In this document: piece by piece, positions 21,697 to 32,711 of the stretch
Layout: every line of letters starts with the position of its first letter
How positions within the stretch are numbered: position 1 is the stretch's first letter
Source of the DNA: Herpomyces periplanetae
Taxonomy: Eukaryota > Ascomycota > Laboulbeniomycetes > Herpomycetales > Herpomycetaceae
NCBI GenBank assembly: GCA_009733715.1
Contig: WMKJ01000051.1
Coordinates: forward strand, 857-64,856
DNA: 64,000 nucleotides
Reading direction: 5' to 3'
Program-made: the position numbers and the translations under genes
The notes under the pieces: model-generated
Database searches by the model: none
What the model saw: the letters and a program-made list of their open reading frames with translations, nothing else
Told to the model about the DNA's origin: nothing

Positions 21697-23191
21697 TTAA
21701 TCCCAGCTACCTTGACTAAGTTGAAGTAATCCTCGTACACAGTCTAGTTCCGAACAATTCGACGTTCCGCTCGTCGTATTATCACTACTGTTACTACTTC
21801 GACTCGCTAAGCTGTTTGGCGTAGCTGATCGTGAGCAATCATCGACTAAATCTTCAATGCAGTCCTTTCTATCCGCTAACTCCTCTCCTTGCCGCCACTT
21901 TTCCCTACGACCTCCCGGGGCTACTAATCGTGAATTATCCGACCAATTCCACGGTTGCAAATTTTCCTTGTTAATATCATCATTCATCAGGTAAGATATT
22001 CGCAATGATCTTTGATTATGCGTCTGTATGCCTATCCTGTGCGACATTCCGGATTCCGATGATGGCATAATACCATCCGTGTGTGTAGCTATCGTAGTCG
22101 ATGCTTTTCCATGATGTGATGAACTAGTGGAATGTAAATGAAGTTGTCGAACTTCATTTAAATTATTTCTAGTGAAATTTTGGTCTATTGTTGTCGTGTC
22201 ATTTTGTTCCCCGGAATTGCACGGTGATAATAAACATTCGAAACCTCGCGGAAGTTTACCTGGTTTTCTCTGATTCCGCCACACTTGGTTAATACAATCA
22301 GCTTTTCCCCTCTCCTTCGAGGGCAAACACTTCCCGGGGTAATCAAGGTCGACAGGTAGCGGTGGCGGCGATGACGATTGTACATGTTTTAACATTAAAG
22401 AGTTTGAAACTTGAGTAAATTGTGACTGCTGCTGATTCGCATCCACTTGACATGATGGTGAAGTAAATTGGAGCGTGTGAGTTATCGTAGCAGCAGACGA
22501 TGATATTTGAGCAGGGAAAGCCTGGCTATTCGATCGGGAATTATCACAGCACGCTTGACCATTGTAACGGCATCCTCGAGGTAATTTATGAGATAAGCCT
22601 GAAGAGGAATCAAATTCTCGTGTACTAGTCAACGTTGGATGATCGTCATTTAATTGTGCTAAAGATTCATCTGGGGATGATTGTACTAGTTTGCTATGCC
22701 TCTCTCGCAATGGGGATGCCGAAAATAGTGGCGATTCAGATGTGGAGGAGTGAGAGTTTGAGCTAGTAGATGACGCTAATGACGATAATGAAGTTGATGA
22801 AGGATTATCCCTTAAGGAGATGGTATCTGAAGGTGATGATTTGGTTTGTGTATGATGAGAAAGAATGGTATCTGAAGGAACATTGATTGACTGTCGACGG
22901 GCGAGTTGCCGTCGATTTTGAAACCAAATCTGTAGAGCCGGGGAAAAACATAGGCCAAATTATGAGTTAGTTATCGTATATTAATGATGAGATAAAGTAA
23001 AAGCAATGATGTACCTGAACCTCTCGTTCACTAAGTGTTACACGCTTAGCGATCAATTGACGCTCGAGTTTACCCGGACGAAAATTCTTGGTGAATTCAG
23101 CTTCGAGAATTTTGAGGTCGTCAGGAGCCGTACGACCACGACGACGACGAAGGCATGAATTTTTAATCATGAGATTTTCTGATAAATCCAT
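21697..23191 (-). CDS. Homeodomain transcription factor (Yox1-like)
   Basis: Two exons on the minus strand, 23191-23015 and 22929-21697, give 469 residues. The 85-nt intron falls inside helix 3 of the homeodomain, giving REVQ|IWFQNRRQ. The homeodomain spans about residues 14-75: it starts CLRRRRGRTAPDDLKILE and ends WFQNRRQLARRQ, with Gln50 and Asn51. It is a typical, non-TALE homeodomain of the kind seen in fungal Yox1/Yhp1 and related repressors. The rest is Ser/Thr-rich and looks disordered, with a few basic patches (PLRERHSK, KLPRGF). The KLPRG motif occurs three times (KLPRGCRY, GKLPRGFEC and a variant), which may be a short linear motif. The first true ATG is used rather than the upstream GTG. 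Confidence 0.9.
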
Positions 23192-24501
23192 CACTAAGTA
23201 TAGTGCAGACTATTTCTTAATGTAATATGACGGTTTAGAATGAAAAGTGTACGAAGGTGATAAAGATCCTTGAAGATGGTTAGATCAACATATATATTAA
23301 TGAAGGACGTAGAATGTGAAAAGCATTTAGATAAAGAATGACATGAAAGTTTAAAAGGTAATTTGATGTAGGTGAGTGAGTGAATGAATGTTTAAACTAA
23401 GAATGAAGAAGGTTTTTTAAAAGATAAAGGGTAAAACAATCCATTTTTGCTATCTTTTACAATTTTATTTGAAAATCCTTCGGCCCAAATTCCCAAAACC
23501 CCGAAATCTCCATTCCACTCTTTCGGCTTCCCTACTCCTCTTCCGTGCCAAGCATTCCATCTAACCGACTTACGGTCACGTGACATCCCTAGTGTTTCCG
23601 ATGATCGCTGTCGAATTTTTCACGTGATACTTTTATAGTTCGTTCGAGGCACAACTGGAAATTGGGCCGGAACAAGGACGATGATGAGGAAATCTTTCTG
23701 GAATGATTCGTTCCTTTACCAAATTTGTTTGTTCTCTGCATGATCATTGTATGAGTGTATGCCAAATAAATTTTGCTTGGGCTGGCATCTGTTAAATTTG
23801 TGCTATGTTGCGTGTGGAAATTAATTTATCATGTTAATCTGAAATGGTGGATCAAGATTATTTAGATCTTGTTACAATTTGCGTACGTGTACGCGTCCCT
23901 GAGTTTATGGAATTCTAAATGTTTTACTCTGAATTCAATTAATCAATCCCTCTTGTTCCTGCGCAAGCTTGTTAACACTCTTACCAGCACACTCGCTAAT
24001 CCAGCACGCAATATACCATGCATTTTCCCCTCCCTCTCGTGTCCTTGCAGGCGTGTATGTTACCACTCATTCGCGTTGTCCCATGCCCTTACAATCACGT
24101 GACCTAATACATTGTTGGTTACAGTTATGTAAAACTATTAAACTACCACACCAGAAAAGCTGGCTTGGAAATCGGGCCGGTTGAGATCTTATTATCCACT
24201 CTCCCACCCGTAATATTTGGTGCTGCACTGCACCGCGCGGCTCGCTGTATCCACTCTGGTGCACTAACCCTGCTTGTTTAACCTAAAGCACCTTTTGGAC
24301 TATAATTTTGATTTATTACTCGAGACAAAATCACCTAATTATCACACGTTAAGCTCCACTGCATGGAATTATATAAACTTGCGTGAACAAGGAAAACAAT
24401 CAGTCCAAATTATATGTCATTTTATTCGCTAACCCTCACCCATCGGACAAGCTTGCCTATATACGATATGTACGCCTGGTCTTATTACGTCGACGTCGAA
24501 A
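23192..24501. other. Intergenic between the homeobox and aldo-keto reductase genes
   Basis: About 1.3 kb: the homeobox promoter and the aldo-keto reductase 3' side. Three CACGTG boxes lie at 23577-23582 (GTCACGTGAC, palindromic), 23621-23626 and 24096-24101. No credible coding region is seen. Confidence 0.5.
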
Positions 24502-25854
24502 TTATTCGCGCGAACGACCCCACGAATTGGGTAAGCTAGGCTTATTATCCAAAATTTGATCAATCTCTCGCATAACCTCATCGGTTAATTTCGGCAACAG
24601 TTTCAAAGCTGAAATATTTTCACGTAATTGTTCACAACTACTCGCTCCCAGGATAACCGTGCTAACTCGTGGGTTGCGCGCTGCCCATGCAATTGCTAAC
24701 TGTGCCGTAGTCGCGTTCAATCGTGTGGCAATTCGAGATAGCTTATTGACCTTTTCCAGTCTCGCTCGACCCGTCGGCGTATCAAGCTCATGTATAGTAT
24801 CAGAAAAAAATGCTCTGTTATTATCCAATCGACTATTCGCCGGAATCCCATTATTATATTTACCCGTGAGCAATCCGGATGCTAGTGGCGACCAAACCGT
24901 CGTTCCATATCCCAACGATGTATACAGGGGTGAGTATTCAGTTTCGAATCTTTCCCGATGGAAACAATTATATTGGGGTTGCTCGGCTATTGGTGCAATT
25001 AAATTATGCTTTTCTGCGATTAGTGTAGCCTCTTTAATTTGTACCGTTGACCATTCAGATGTTCCCCAATAATAAGCCAGGTTAAGATTTCGTATCACTT
25101 GAGTGAAACCTTCGACAATTTCTAGCATTGGAGTTCTGTTTTAAATCTTGAACGTTAGCATTATCATTGTCAATACAATATCAACTTACTACACCAATAC
25201 AATTAATATGTGAAATTTTATGCCCATGTCTGTGCCCTAACGCTTTATGCTCAACAATTCAACCTGAGGTAACTAATGGTGTTAACTTACGCGTTATCCG
25301 GACGGTGAGCAAATACAATATCTACATAAGGTGTTTGTAGCCGAGCCAAACTAGCTTTTAAGCCCTCGACAATATGCTTTCGTGACAATCCACGAGTATT
25401 GGGTTCTTTACTGCCCGTTCCGAAGAAGATCTAGCATATCCAATGATGTCATGTGGCGGAGTGTGGCGTTAGCTTTAATTAGTTTCCTAAAAATAAGTTT
25501 TGGTGTTTGAGTGTATAGTATTATCTGACATAATACGTTGATAAAATTTAATCGTGTAATTGATTAATTTACCTTTGTAGATAATACATATTCTTCACGT
25601 GGCCAATTCAAACTTTTGAAAGCGTTACCCATTTCAATTTCACAAGCTCCATTCGCGTAAACCTCTGCTGTATCAAAAAAGTTTATACCAGCCTTCCAAG
25701 CTTCTTCCATGATTTTTTTGACAACATCCCCCTTTTGCTCTTTACCGTAAGTTAACCAACCACCCAACGAAAGTAAAGAAACCTTTAACCCAGATGGTCC
25801 CAAGTGACGAAATATCATGTCACCTGGCTCATAAACTGTGCGTACAGCCGACAT
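24502..25854 (-). CDS. Aldo-keto reductase, AKR6 / K+ channel beta-subunit-like
   Basis: NADPH-dependent carbonyl oxidoreductase of the (beta/alpha)8 type. Three exons on the minus strand, 25854-25573, 25430-25291 and 25135-24502, give 351 residues; the introns are 142 and 155 nt and keep frame. The catalytic tetrad is complete: Asp61 (FFDTAEVY), Tyr66, Lys94 (LSTK) and His136 (FAHRPD). The NADP-binding C-terminal half has the [12 protein letters not shown] and [14 protein letters not shown] motifs. Fungal proteins of this subgroup resemble Shaker channel beta subunits, but fungi generally lack the channel partner, so a metabolic or detoxifying role is more likely. The second exon is inside the [14 protein letters not shown] region. 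The gene shares a 343-bp divergent promoter with NAA30. Confidence 0.93.
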
Positions 25855-26197
25855 GATAAAATGAATGTTTAACTACAACTTTAATTTTATATCAATAAGT
25901 ACAACTCAAATTCTCAATATTTGCCTTGAATGAAGTTAATAATTAAATTGCGTAAAAATTTCAAATTTTCCCATTTATACTCTCGAATAAATCAAATCTT
26001 CACTCTGTCCTATTTAATCTTGTTCTATATAACTTTAAACACGTCACGTTACATTTGGTGGGTAATGGACAAATGTATTGCCGAAAATCACCCCGGAGGA
26101 TGATTTAACCGAGTATTTGTATTGTTCGCTTGTAACGCAAGTTTGAATTCGGTTTGGTAACCAAACTTATGTTTGGTATACATTGTTTGGAGTAAAT
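25855..26197. promoter_or_regulatory. Divergent promoter, aldo-keto reductase / NAA30
   Basis: 343 bp between the two start codons. AT-rich, with a repeated TTTGGTAxxCA motif (GGTTTGGTAACCAAAC is nearly palindromic, then GTTTGGTATACATTG) just before the NAA30 ATG. No known site is assigned. Confidence 0.5.
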
Positions 26198-26939
26198 ATG
26201 AGCATGTCTACTTTATTACCTCATGATTTACTCACTGAAAATATGTGTGAAATGCCAGCCCAAAATCCATTTCACGAAAGTCAAGATGGGGCTAACTCAC
26301 GAAAAATTTTATATCGGCAATTCGATATTAGCATGGAAGACATTTATTTATCCAAAATCCGAGGCCTTATTTCGCGAGATTTATCCGAGCCATATAGTAT
26401 TTATGTTTTTCGCTACTTCTTAATGCAGTGGAGTGATTTATGTTTTCTAGCGGTGGAGAAAGATTCAGGTCGATTGACTGGCGTTATCATTTGCAAATTG
26501 GAATACCATAGACATGAAACCTATCGTGGATATATCGCAATGTTAGCCGTTGAAGAAGCGTATCGAGGTAAAGGAATAGCCACACAGTTAGTTAAATTAG
26601 CAATTCACTCTATGCAAGAACGAGATGCAGATGAGGTATGTTACAAGGTTATTACCATATATGTATTTAAGTGTATAGAGGAAGGATCATTCTAACATGC
26701 TGTAGGTTGTACTTGAGACGGAGGTAACGAATACAGCATCGCTAAGATTATACCAAAGGTTGGGGTTTTTGCGTACTAAAAAATTACATCGATACTATTT
26801 GAATGGTAATACGGCATATCGATTAGCGCTAAGCCTGAAGAGTGATCTTGTTCATGTTCCAAAGCTTGATATTCCGGAGCCATACGCAGGAGCTATTTAT
26901 ACAGGTCATATTAACGAGGAAACCGAATTCAACGAATAA
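26198..26939 (+). CDS. NAA30: NatC catalytic subunit, N-alpha-acetyltransferase 30
   Basis: Acetylates the N-terminal Met of proteins beginning Met-Leu/Ile/Phe/Trp, as part of the ribosome-bound NatC complex. Two exons, 26198-26635 and 26706-26939, separated by a 70-nt intron, give 223 residues. The GNAT fold is clear: the acetyl-CoA loop is [10 protein letters not shown] (residues 123-132), preceded by [16 protein letters not shown]. Across the join the frame reads [25 protein letters not shown], matching Naa30/Mak3. The [11 protein letters not shown] segment is the Naa30-specific substrate-binding region. The start is the first in-frame ATG; the N-terminus is about 35 residues longer than the catalytic core, as in several fungal orthologues. 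Confidence 0.94.
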
Positions 26940-29885
26940 TGCCTATTTCATTTGCCCGGATCTCCGTACTTTACTCCATTTACCGTAGCAGGACAACATA
27001 CAACAGTCGATTTTAAGGGTTGAGGAAACAATTTTGTGCATATGCCGTAGTATACAGACACATGAATGCACTGCATTAAACGCATATGGCATGGACAAGC
27101 AGAATTTAGATCGGCCTTGAGTGAGCAGATGGGTACGAAGGTGGGAATGAGCCTGGGTCTGATCCTGAACCTGAGTGTACCTACGGTATGGCTAGATTAA
27201 TGGTTGAAAATTTTACCCGGAACATATTTAATGGAACAACTGCAAAAAAAGGCGGCACAGCGCAAGAAAAAGTCTGGTGAATAAGTATGTATGCGAATGA
27301 AAACACCATGTGAACGTGATTTATAAAAGTGACAGTGTACACTATATACAATACGGTAAACAGGACGTTCGAGAATATGTATAGAAGACAATATAAAAGG
27401 CAATGTAGGAAGGTGAGTTAACAGATGAAAGTTAATAGAACAGTTCAAGATAGGCGTAGCATATGCAGTATACCGTACACCGGCGAGCTGAGGATTAAAA
27501 AGTACCAAGGCATAAGTTAGGTTAGGTTAGGGTAAGCTAAACTAAGATGGACGGGGCTACGTGTCCAAATGAAAGAACCCGAAAGAATGCGGACAGATAA
27601 TGCCCGGGTAAGGAAAGAGCAACGGAATTATGTAAAGATCTGAATCAATACTGAAGTAGAACTAACGGTTTTTGTGAAAACGATGGAATACTGGAAAGTG
27701 CCATCCACAGGACAGGACGGGGTGATAAAAAGGAACTTAGCGCTTGCGATACACGGAGGCTTATACCATTTTTGGTAAGTGTGATTGAAGGCGTTATGCA
27801 AGTCTATCACTTGTCCGGCATAATTGTGTCTTAAGTATAGAAGAGGACTTGGTTGGCTAAAAAGGGAAGGAGGAATTTGGTTCAACATGCTATTAATTAC
27901 CATCAGTGACGTAGCAATATATGTATCCACGTGCAATGCAAACTGGGATGTAGATTGTTGGCAGGGCTCAGCGATTGGTACTTGACAGATGGTGTGCCAT
28001 GCTTATTACATGCATGTATGTATGTACGAGACAGTAGGCATCGTACTTAATGCATTGGAGGCAATATTAACGAATACATTAGCTTGAATAAAATTCAGTT
28101 AATCATGTCTGAATGTTTAATGGACTTTGATGGTGAATAGGCTATATTTTTTTGGGGGAAGGGGTGTCTACGTAAAACTTAACCTTTTGCGTAAATTTTT
28201 TGTGGTCGTGTATGAGTGGTGTATAACTTGTACAGTCCAGGACAAAGGAATTTAACCGTGTGTAAAGCTCTCAATGGATTAGTCTGTTACACTTTTTCAT
28301 GGGAAACAAAGCGTACGAAGGGCATGACTTTTAACTTTCCTAGCACATTTAGAACCCGTCCCCCTTCCTTGGTGTATATATTTTTGATAATAAAACGTAG
28401 CTCAAATTGAAAAGAACGTGTAGAAAACTAAATAGAGTTACATATACATATACCTAATTATCAAGTGGAAAATCATTTATTACCATCACTCCAACTCTGG
28501 GATGAACAATATGTGCACATTTAATCTAGCTCTAACAAGCAAACAGATCGATCTACTTATATATACAAATCAATAAATTTGTGTGGCCTTGGATTCTGGA
28601 ACGACAAAATTTACTAAAGTTTGAACCGCCAGTATTTTGATGTGTGTGTACTCACATGTATATGCTTTGTACAAATGTGCTATGTAGTCAGCGCCTTGCT
28701 ACTCTTGGTAAACTAAGGTTCTCAACATCCAACGTGAAGGTTTCTCGTGAAAAATACTCCGTTTTAACTATTCCGAAAGCGTTAGAATTCTTGTGGGATG
28801 TATTTCAAGCAAAAGTAAAATAAGTTGAGTACTCCTGGGGACTTCCATTTAGTGTATGTGCTCGTATAGGTAGATGGGTGTACGTATGTGTGATCATTAA
28901 CCAAATCCCCTTGATTGTTACTCTGCATAATTTATACATGACAGTTGGCATGCCTTCCTTTTAATGGGCAGCCCAACAATTTCCTTAGACGCATTTACAC
29001 GCTGATCAGATTTAAAACCCATGGTTTCGCATGCGCTGTGCATCGGTTTCTAATCTGACAGTATACATTCCAACTTTAACTAAGCGTACCTTTGAACTTT
29101 TGATTACAATATTTAGTCCATCGTCACTCTAGCTGAACATACGGATACATATACTTATTGAGGGCAAGTATAATCAGTGACTGGATCCTTGACATTTTAA
29201 CACTTTTACCTGCCTATGCCAATTTCTTGGGGACACTGTGGCCAACAAAAAAGGGACATAACCTTGCCTGGTTAACTTTCTCATTCACAAGTTAACTTAC
29301 CTTGGATTTGATTTAACCGGCAGCTATACACGAATACATACTATGACAGCCAGTGGTCACAACGATTTTGCCTAACAAAAAACACCTGTTGCTTTTGGCC
29401 ACAATAAGTGTATATGTGTGGTTTAACTTGATAAAGCTTACCTGTTAACTTTTGTGTATACTTCAAATACTTTTCACATATTCTCACGCACACTATTGCT
29501 TCCTTGTCGGATCTCGCTTACAACGTTTGGCTAAAACGCTAAAATTTCCTTTGATGTGTATGTGAGTGTGTACGCGCGTACACCCCTTCATTCCCCTTGG
29601 TAAACCGTTTTAACGTGTGCACACATTTACGAGTTACGGATAAAAGCACGCACGCACATACGCTCACGTACAAACATACTCACAGGAGTGCACGGGCACG
29701 AGGAATTTTGTCAGTTTTAACGGTTAAATTTACGGTAATAGTGAGTATTGGTGAATGTGAAAATTTTGGAAAGTGAACCTAAATACTCACGTTTAATCCG
29801 GGGTGAGAATTTCTTCCTTTGGAATTTCATTTACTCCGTTAATGACTAGTTTCAGAGTAAAGTGAACCCACTTAATATTAATAAA
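26940..29885. other. Long intergenic region upstream of the copper-fist gene
   Basis: About 2.9 kb, one of the two longest gaps here. No exon chain or domain is found on either strand. Content is AT-rich with scattered GTA/CA-rich stretches, for example the alternating CAC/CGCAC sequence around 29645-29700, and one CACGTG at 27928-27933. It is most simply read as a large regulatory region and 5' leader for the copper-responsive regulator, and may hold non-coding RNA that I cannot detect. Confidence 0.5.
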
Positions 29886-32042
29886 ATGCCAGAAATATTT
29901 TTAAATGGTGAAAGGCGCAAAGTTGCTTGTGGACCCTGTATCCGTGGACATCGATCAAGTCGATGTAATCATAAAGATCGGGTGATGATTGAAGTGAGAA
30001 AGCCTGGACGGCCGTTATCCGCATGTCCTTTAATAACGGGACTATGTACTTGTGATCGTTTAATTATAAGTTATACGATACCTAAGTCATCAGAATGTCC
30101 ATGTCCGTCTAAACGACATGGTGGACTTACACCATCAACGACAACAGGGGGTGGAAATAACTATTCTGGATCAGTAACGAGATCGGATACAAGTAGTACA
30201 ATGACAGTGACAAATTCCAAAACTAATTCAACGACTACATCTATATCAACACCATTGACGGCGACATCAACATCAACGCTTAATCCGACATCATTAACTA
30301 CTTCAAGTGGACCGTTAATGTCAAGATATTCAAAATCAAGATATTCTAAATATTCCATTTTAGGCAAGAATAGCTCACGAGCATCCCGAACAGGAATTGG
30401 ACCAAGTGTGTATTCGCAATCACATCCAACGCCACTACCTGCGTTGGCTACGTCCGCATCGGTGACAGCTTCTAGTAATATTTCGTCATTTCCTTGCGAT
30501 ATTAAGCTTGAGAATGGAGGAAGTGCCGAAAGTGTCGGAACCGCATCATCTGGAGGATGCGCGAAAGTAGGAGGAAGTTGTAACCTGTTGGATTCTAAAG
30601 CGGTGGTAATAGGATCGATGAGCGGAGATGTGTCAATACAGATACCGACGACAGCGATGCCGATACAGACAGCGACACCAAATCCAGTTCAAGCGCAAAC
30701 TCTGTCGCATCCACAATCCCATACCAATACTTTGTTGCAACCCCTCTCCCCATCTCTATCTCCTGCACCACCCAAATCCTCCACCCCTTCACCAGACTCA
30801 ACCAATCTCTGCCATTGTGGTGATACTTGTCAATGTCTAGGCTGTTTAAGTCATCCCAGAAATAAAACTACCATGGATTACGTTAGATATCACTCAAAAC
30901 TCGTCCTAAAACCTTCTTCTGACCTTCCAGCGTCCCCCTTGTTTCAGGCTAATGTTCAGCCCCATGATATATCATCTCTTAATTTACTCTCGAATTTGAC
31001 AAATAATACCGATTCACTCCACTTACCTCCTGTCGCGACGTCAAATCTCATGACAACTCGGGATTTGGATTTTTCTTTGCCATCAGACTTACCTAACTTA
31101 CATGAAATGGTAGATCAATGGCCACCTTTTAACAATCCTCCCCCAGTTACTCATTCATCATCCGGAACTGTGAACAACATCAACAATGACTATCCGTTTA
31201 CAATTTATGATGTGTCTGCCCATGTTGAAGGGGAACCATGTTTTACTATGAACGGCCCGGAGGATGCTTTATTTTCTGCACTCATGAATAATCCTGATGA
31301 ACAATCCCACATTTGCTGGCCCGACTCGGCATCTCTATCTTCTCCATACTCTTTATTCAATATCCCAAGCCGTACAAGTACAGCGACTGTTTCTGCCTCT
31401 GTTACCACGACCGCACCGCTTCCATCTGCATCAACCACCACCACCTGTGCGACCAGCACCACAACACCCGTTCATCCTGGCACTTCTTTGTACTCTGCTC
31501 CCAATTTCCCCGAATCCACCTCCCCCATATGTACTTTACATACTCCTGTATCGTTTAGTACTGCCAATGAAACTGCTGCTGCTGCTGCGTGGTCTTTAGG
31601 CGTGCAAACACTTGATGGCTCATACGATGCGTACGATTTCTCCGAGTCTCCCCCGACTTTATCGTCATCCACATCTTCATCCACATCAACTGCATCTTTA
31701 AATGATAATTCACCGCCAAGTTCAAAGTCCGTTTTAACTTTACCTGGGCAAACTGCTGTGAATACATTGACATTAAGTCCTAATAATTTTATTCTTGAGC
31801 AGATAGTGATGCCCTATACGTGCAACAGTGGTGGTGGTGCGGCCATACAAGGAATTGATGATTGTCTTAACACGCTTGACAAACATCCGTGTCACACATG
31901 CGCTCCAGATACTCCTGTAAACATATCACTACCGCCTCCGCAACAGCAACTTCTTGATAAATCTAACGCAAATCCCATATCTACTTCACTTTCAGTCGAC
32001 CACACTTACACTTTTCCTGCGTGCACTGGGATGCCGAGTTAA
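29886..32042 (+). CDS. Copper-fist transcription activator, Cuf1/Mac1 type
   Basis: Senses low copper and activates copper (and in some fungi iron) uptake genes. A single frame of 718 residues. The N-terminal copper-fist domain has the exact spacing VACGPCIRGHRSSRCNH (C-x2-C-x8-C-x-H, a zinc site) followed by the minor-groove motif RKPGRP. A Cys-rich copper-sensing motif, CHCGDTCQCLGCLSH (C-x-C-x3-C-x-C-x2-C-x2-H), is at residues 309-323, as in Cuf1. The presence of this motif, and of only one such copy, favours an activator inactivated by copper over Ace1-type copper-activated factors. The rest is Ser/Thr/Pro-rich and looks disordered, with acidic and hydrophobic patches suited to activation. 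A later CHTCAPD segment could add a weaker copper site. An in-frame GTG eight codons upstream is not used. Confidence 0.93.
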   Translation: MPEIFLNGERRKVACGPCIRGHRSSRCNHKDRVMIEVRKPGRPLSACPLITGLCTCDRLIISYTIPKSSECPCPSKRHGGLTPSTTTGGGNNYSGSVTRSDTSSTMTVTNSKTNSTTTSISTPLTATSTSTLNPTSLTTSSGPLMSRYSKSRYSKYSILGKNSSRASRTGIGPSVYSQSHPTPLPALATSASVTASSNISSFPCDIKLENGGSAESVGTASSGGCAKVGGSCNLLDSKAVVIGSMSGDVSIQIPTTAMPIQTATPNPVQAQTLSHPQSHTNTLLQPLSPSLSPAPPKSSTPSPDSTNLCHCGDTCQCLGCLSHPRNKTTMDYVRYHSKLVLKPSSDLPASPLFQANVQPHDISSLNLLSNLTNNTDSLHLPPVATSNLMTTRDLDFSLPSDLPNLHEMVDQWPPFNNPPPVTHSSSGTVNNINNDYPFTIYDVSAHVEGEPCFTMNGPEDALFSALMNNPDEQSHICWPDSASLSSPYSLFNIPSRTSTATVSASVTTTAPLPSASTTTTCATSTTTPVHPGTSLYSAPNFPESTSPICTLHTPVSFSTANETAAAAAWSLGVQTLDGSYDAYDFSESPPTLSSSTSSSTSTASLNDNSPPSSKSVLTLPGQTAVNTLTLSPNNFILEQIVMPYTCNSGGGAAIQGIDDCLNTLDKHPCHTCAPDTPVNISLPPPQQQLLDKSNANPISTSLSVDHTYTFPACTGMPS

Positions 32043-32711
32043 TCATTGCTATAATGGATACGTCTATCTTCCGTCTGTTCACCGCCCCTATCCGTGTGAA
32101 AAACTGGGATTATTGACCAACTTCCTCTTCTTATGTGTGCACTTCCACACTAGTTCATTCGTTAACCTACTCATGCCAGCTAACCGCTCAAAAAACGGTT
32201 CTACAGCATTCGCGTATAACTCAATATGGCAATATATACTTGTACGACACCAAATTATCCTATATCATAATTCCAGTACAATTCAACACATATAAACCCT
32301 CGGAAGATCCTTGATTGTACGTGCACACCAATATGCCCGCGCGAGTAAGTGTGCACGCATCTGATAAATAACCAAGTTAAATAATGATGAATGCGCGGGA
32401 ACTTGCAGAGTAAGCGAGTGTTACGCACTTGACTTATCGTATGATGCGAACGTCTTGATTAATGTGTATGTACGTATGTATGTGTATGCATGTTTTCGTT
32501 AACTCAACATGAAATGGGAGACAAACTTCAACAAGACTGTCATTAGCTCATTTGGCAGCATAATTAAAGGTATGAGTGTAATGTAGTGTATTGCTGAGTA
32601 AAAATACTTTGGTGGACGATCGTGTGGCATAGATATGTACAATTGGGAGAGAGTATACACGGGCGAGAGAATGGACGAACTAGTTAAAACCGTTGATTGA
32701 GGATGATGCGA
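32043..32711. other. Convergent intergenic, copper-fist / metallopeptidase
   Basis: About 670 bp between two convergent genes, so mainly 3' UTRs. A short GTATGTA-rich stretch lies near 32465-32490. No other feature is seen. Confidence 0.5.

Noticed and set aside
27197-27936. Two minus-strand frames of about 100 codons downstream of NAA30
   Set aside because: Composition is irregular, with no motif, splice chain or start context; treated as chance frames in a long gap.
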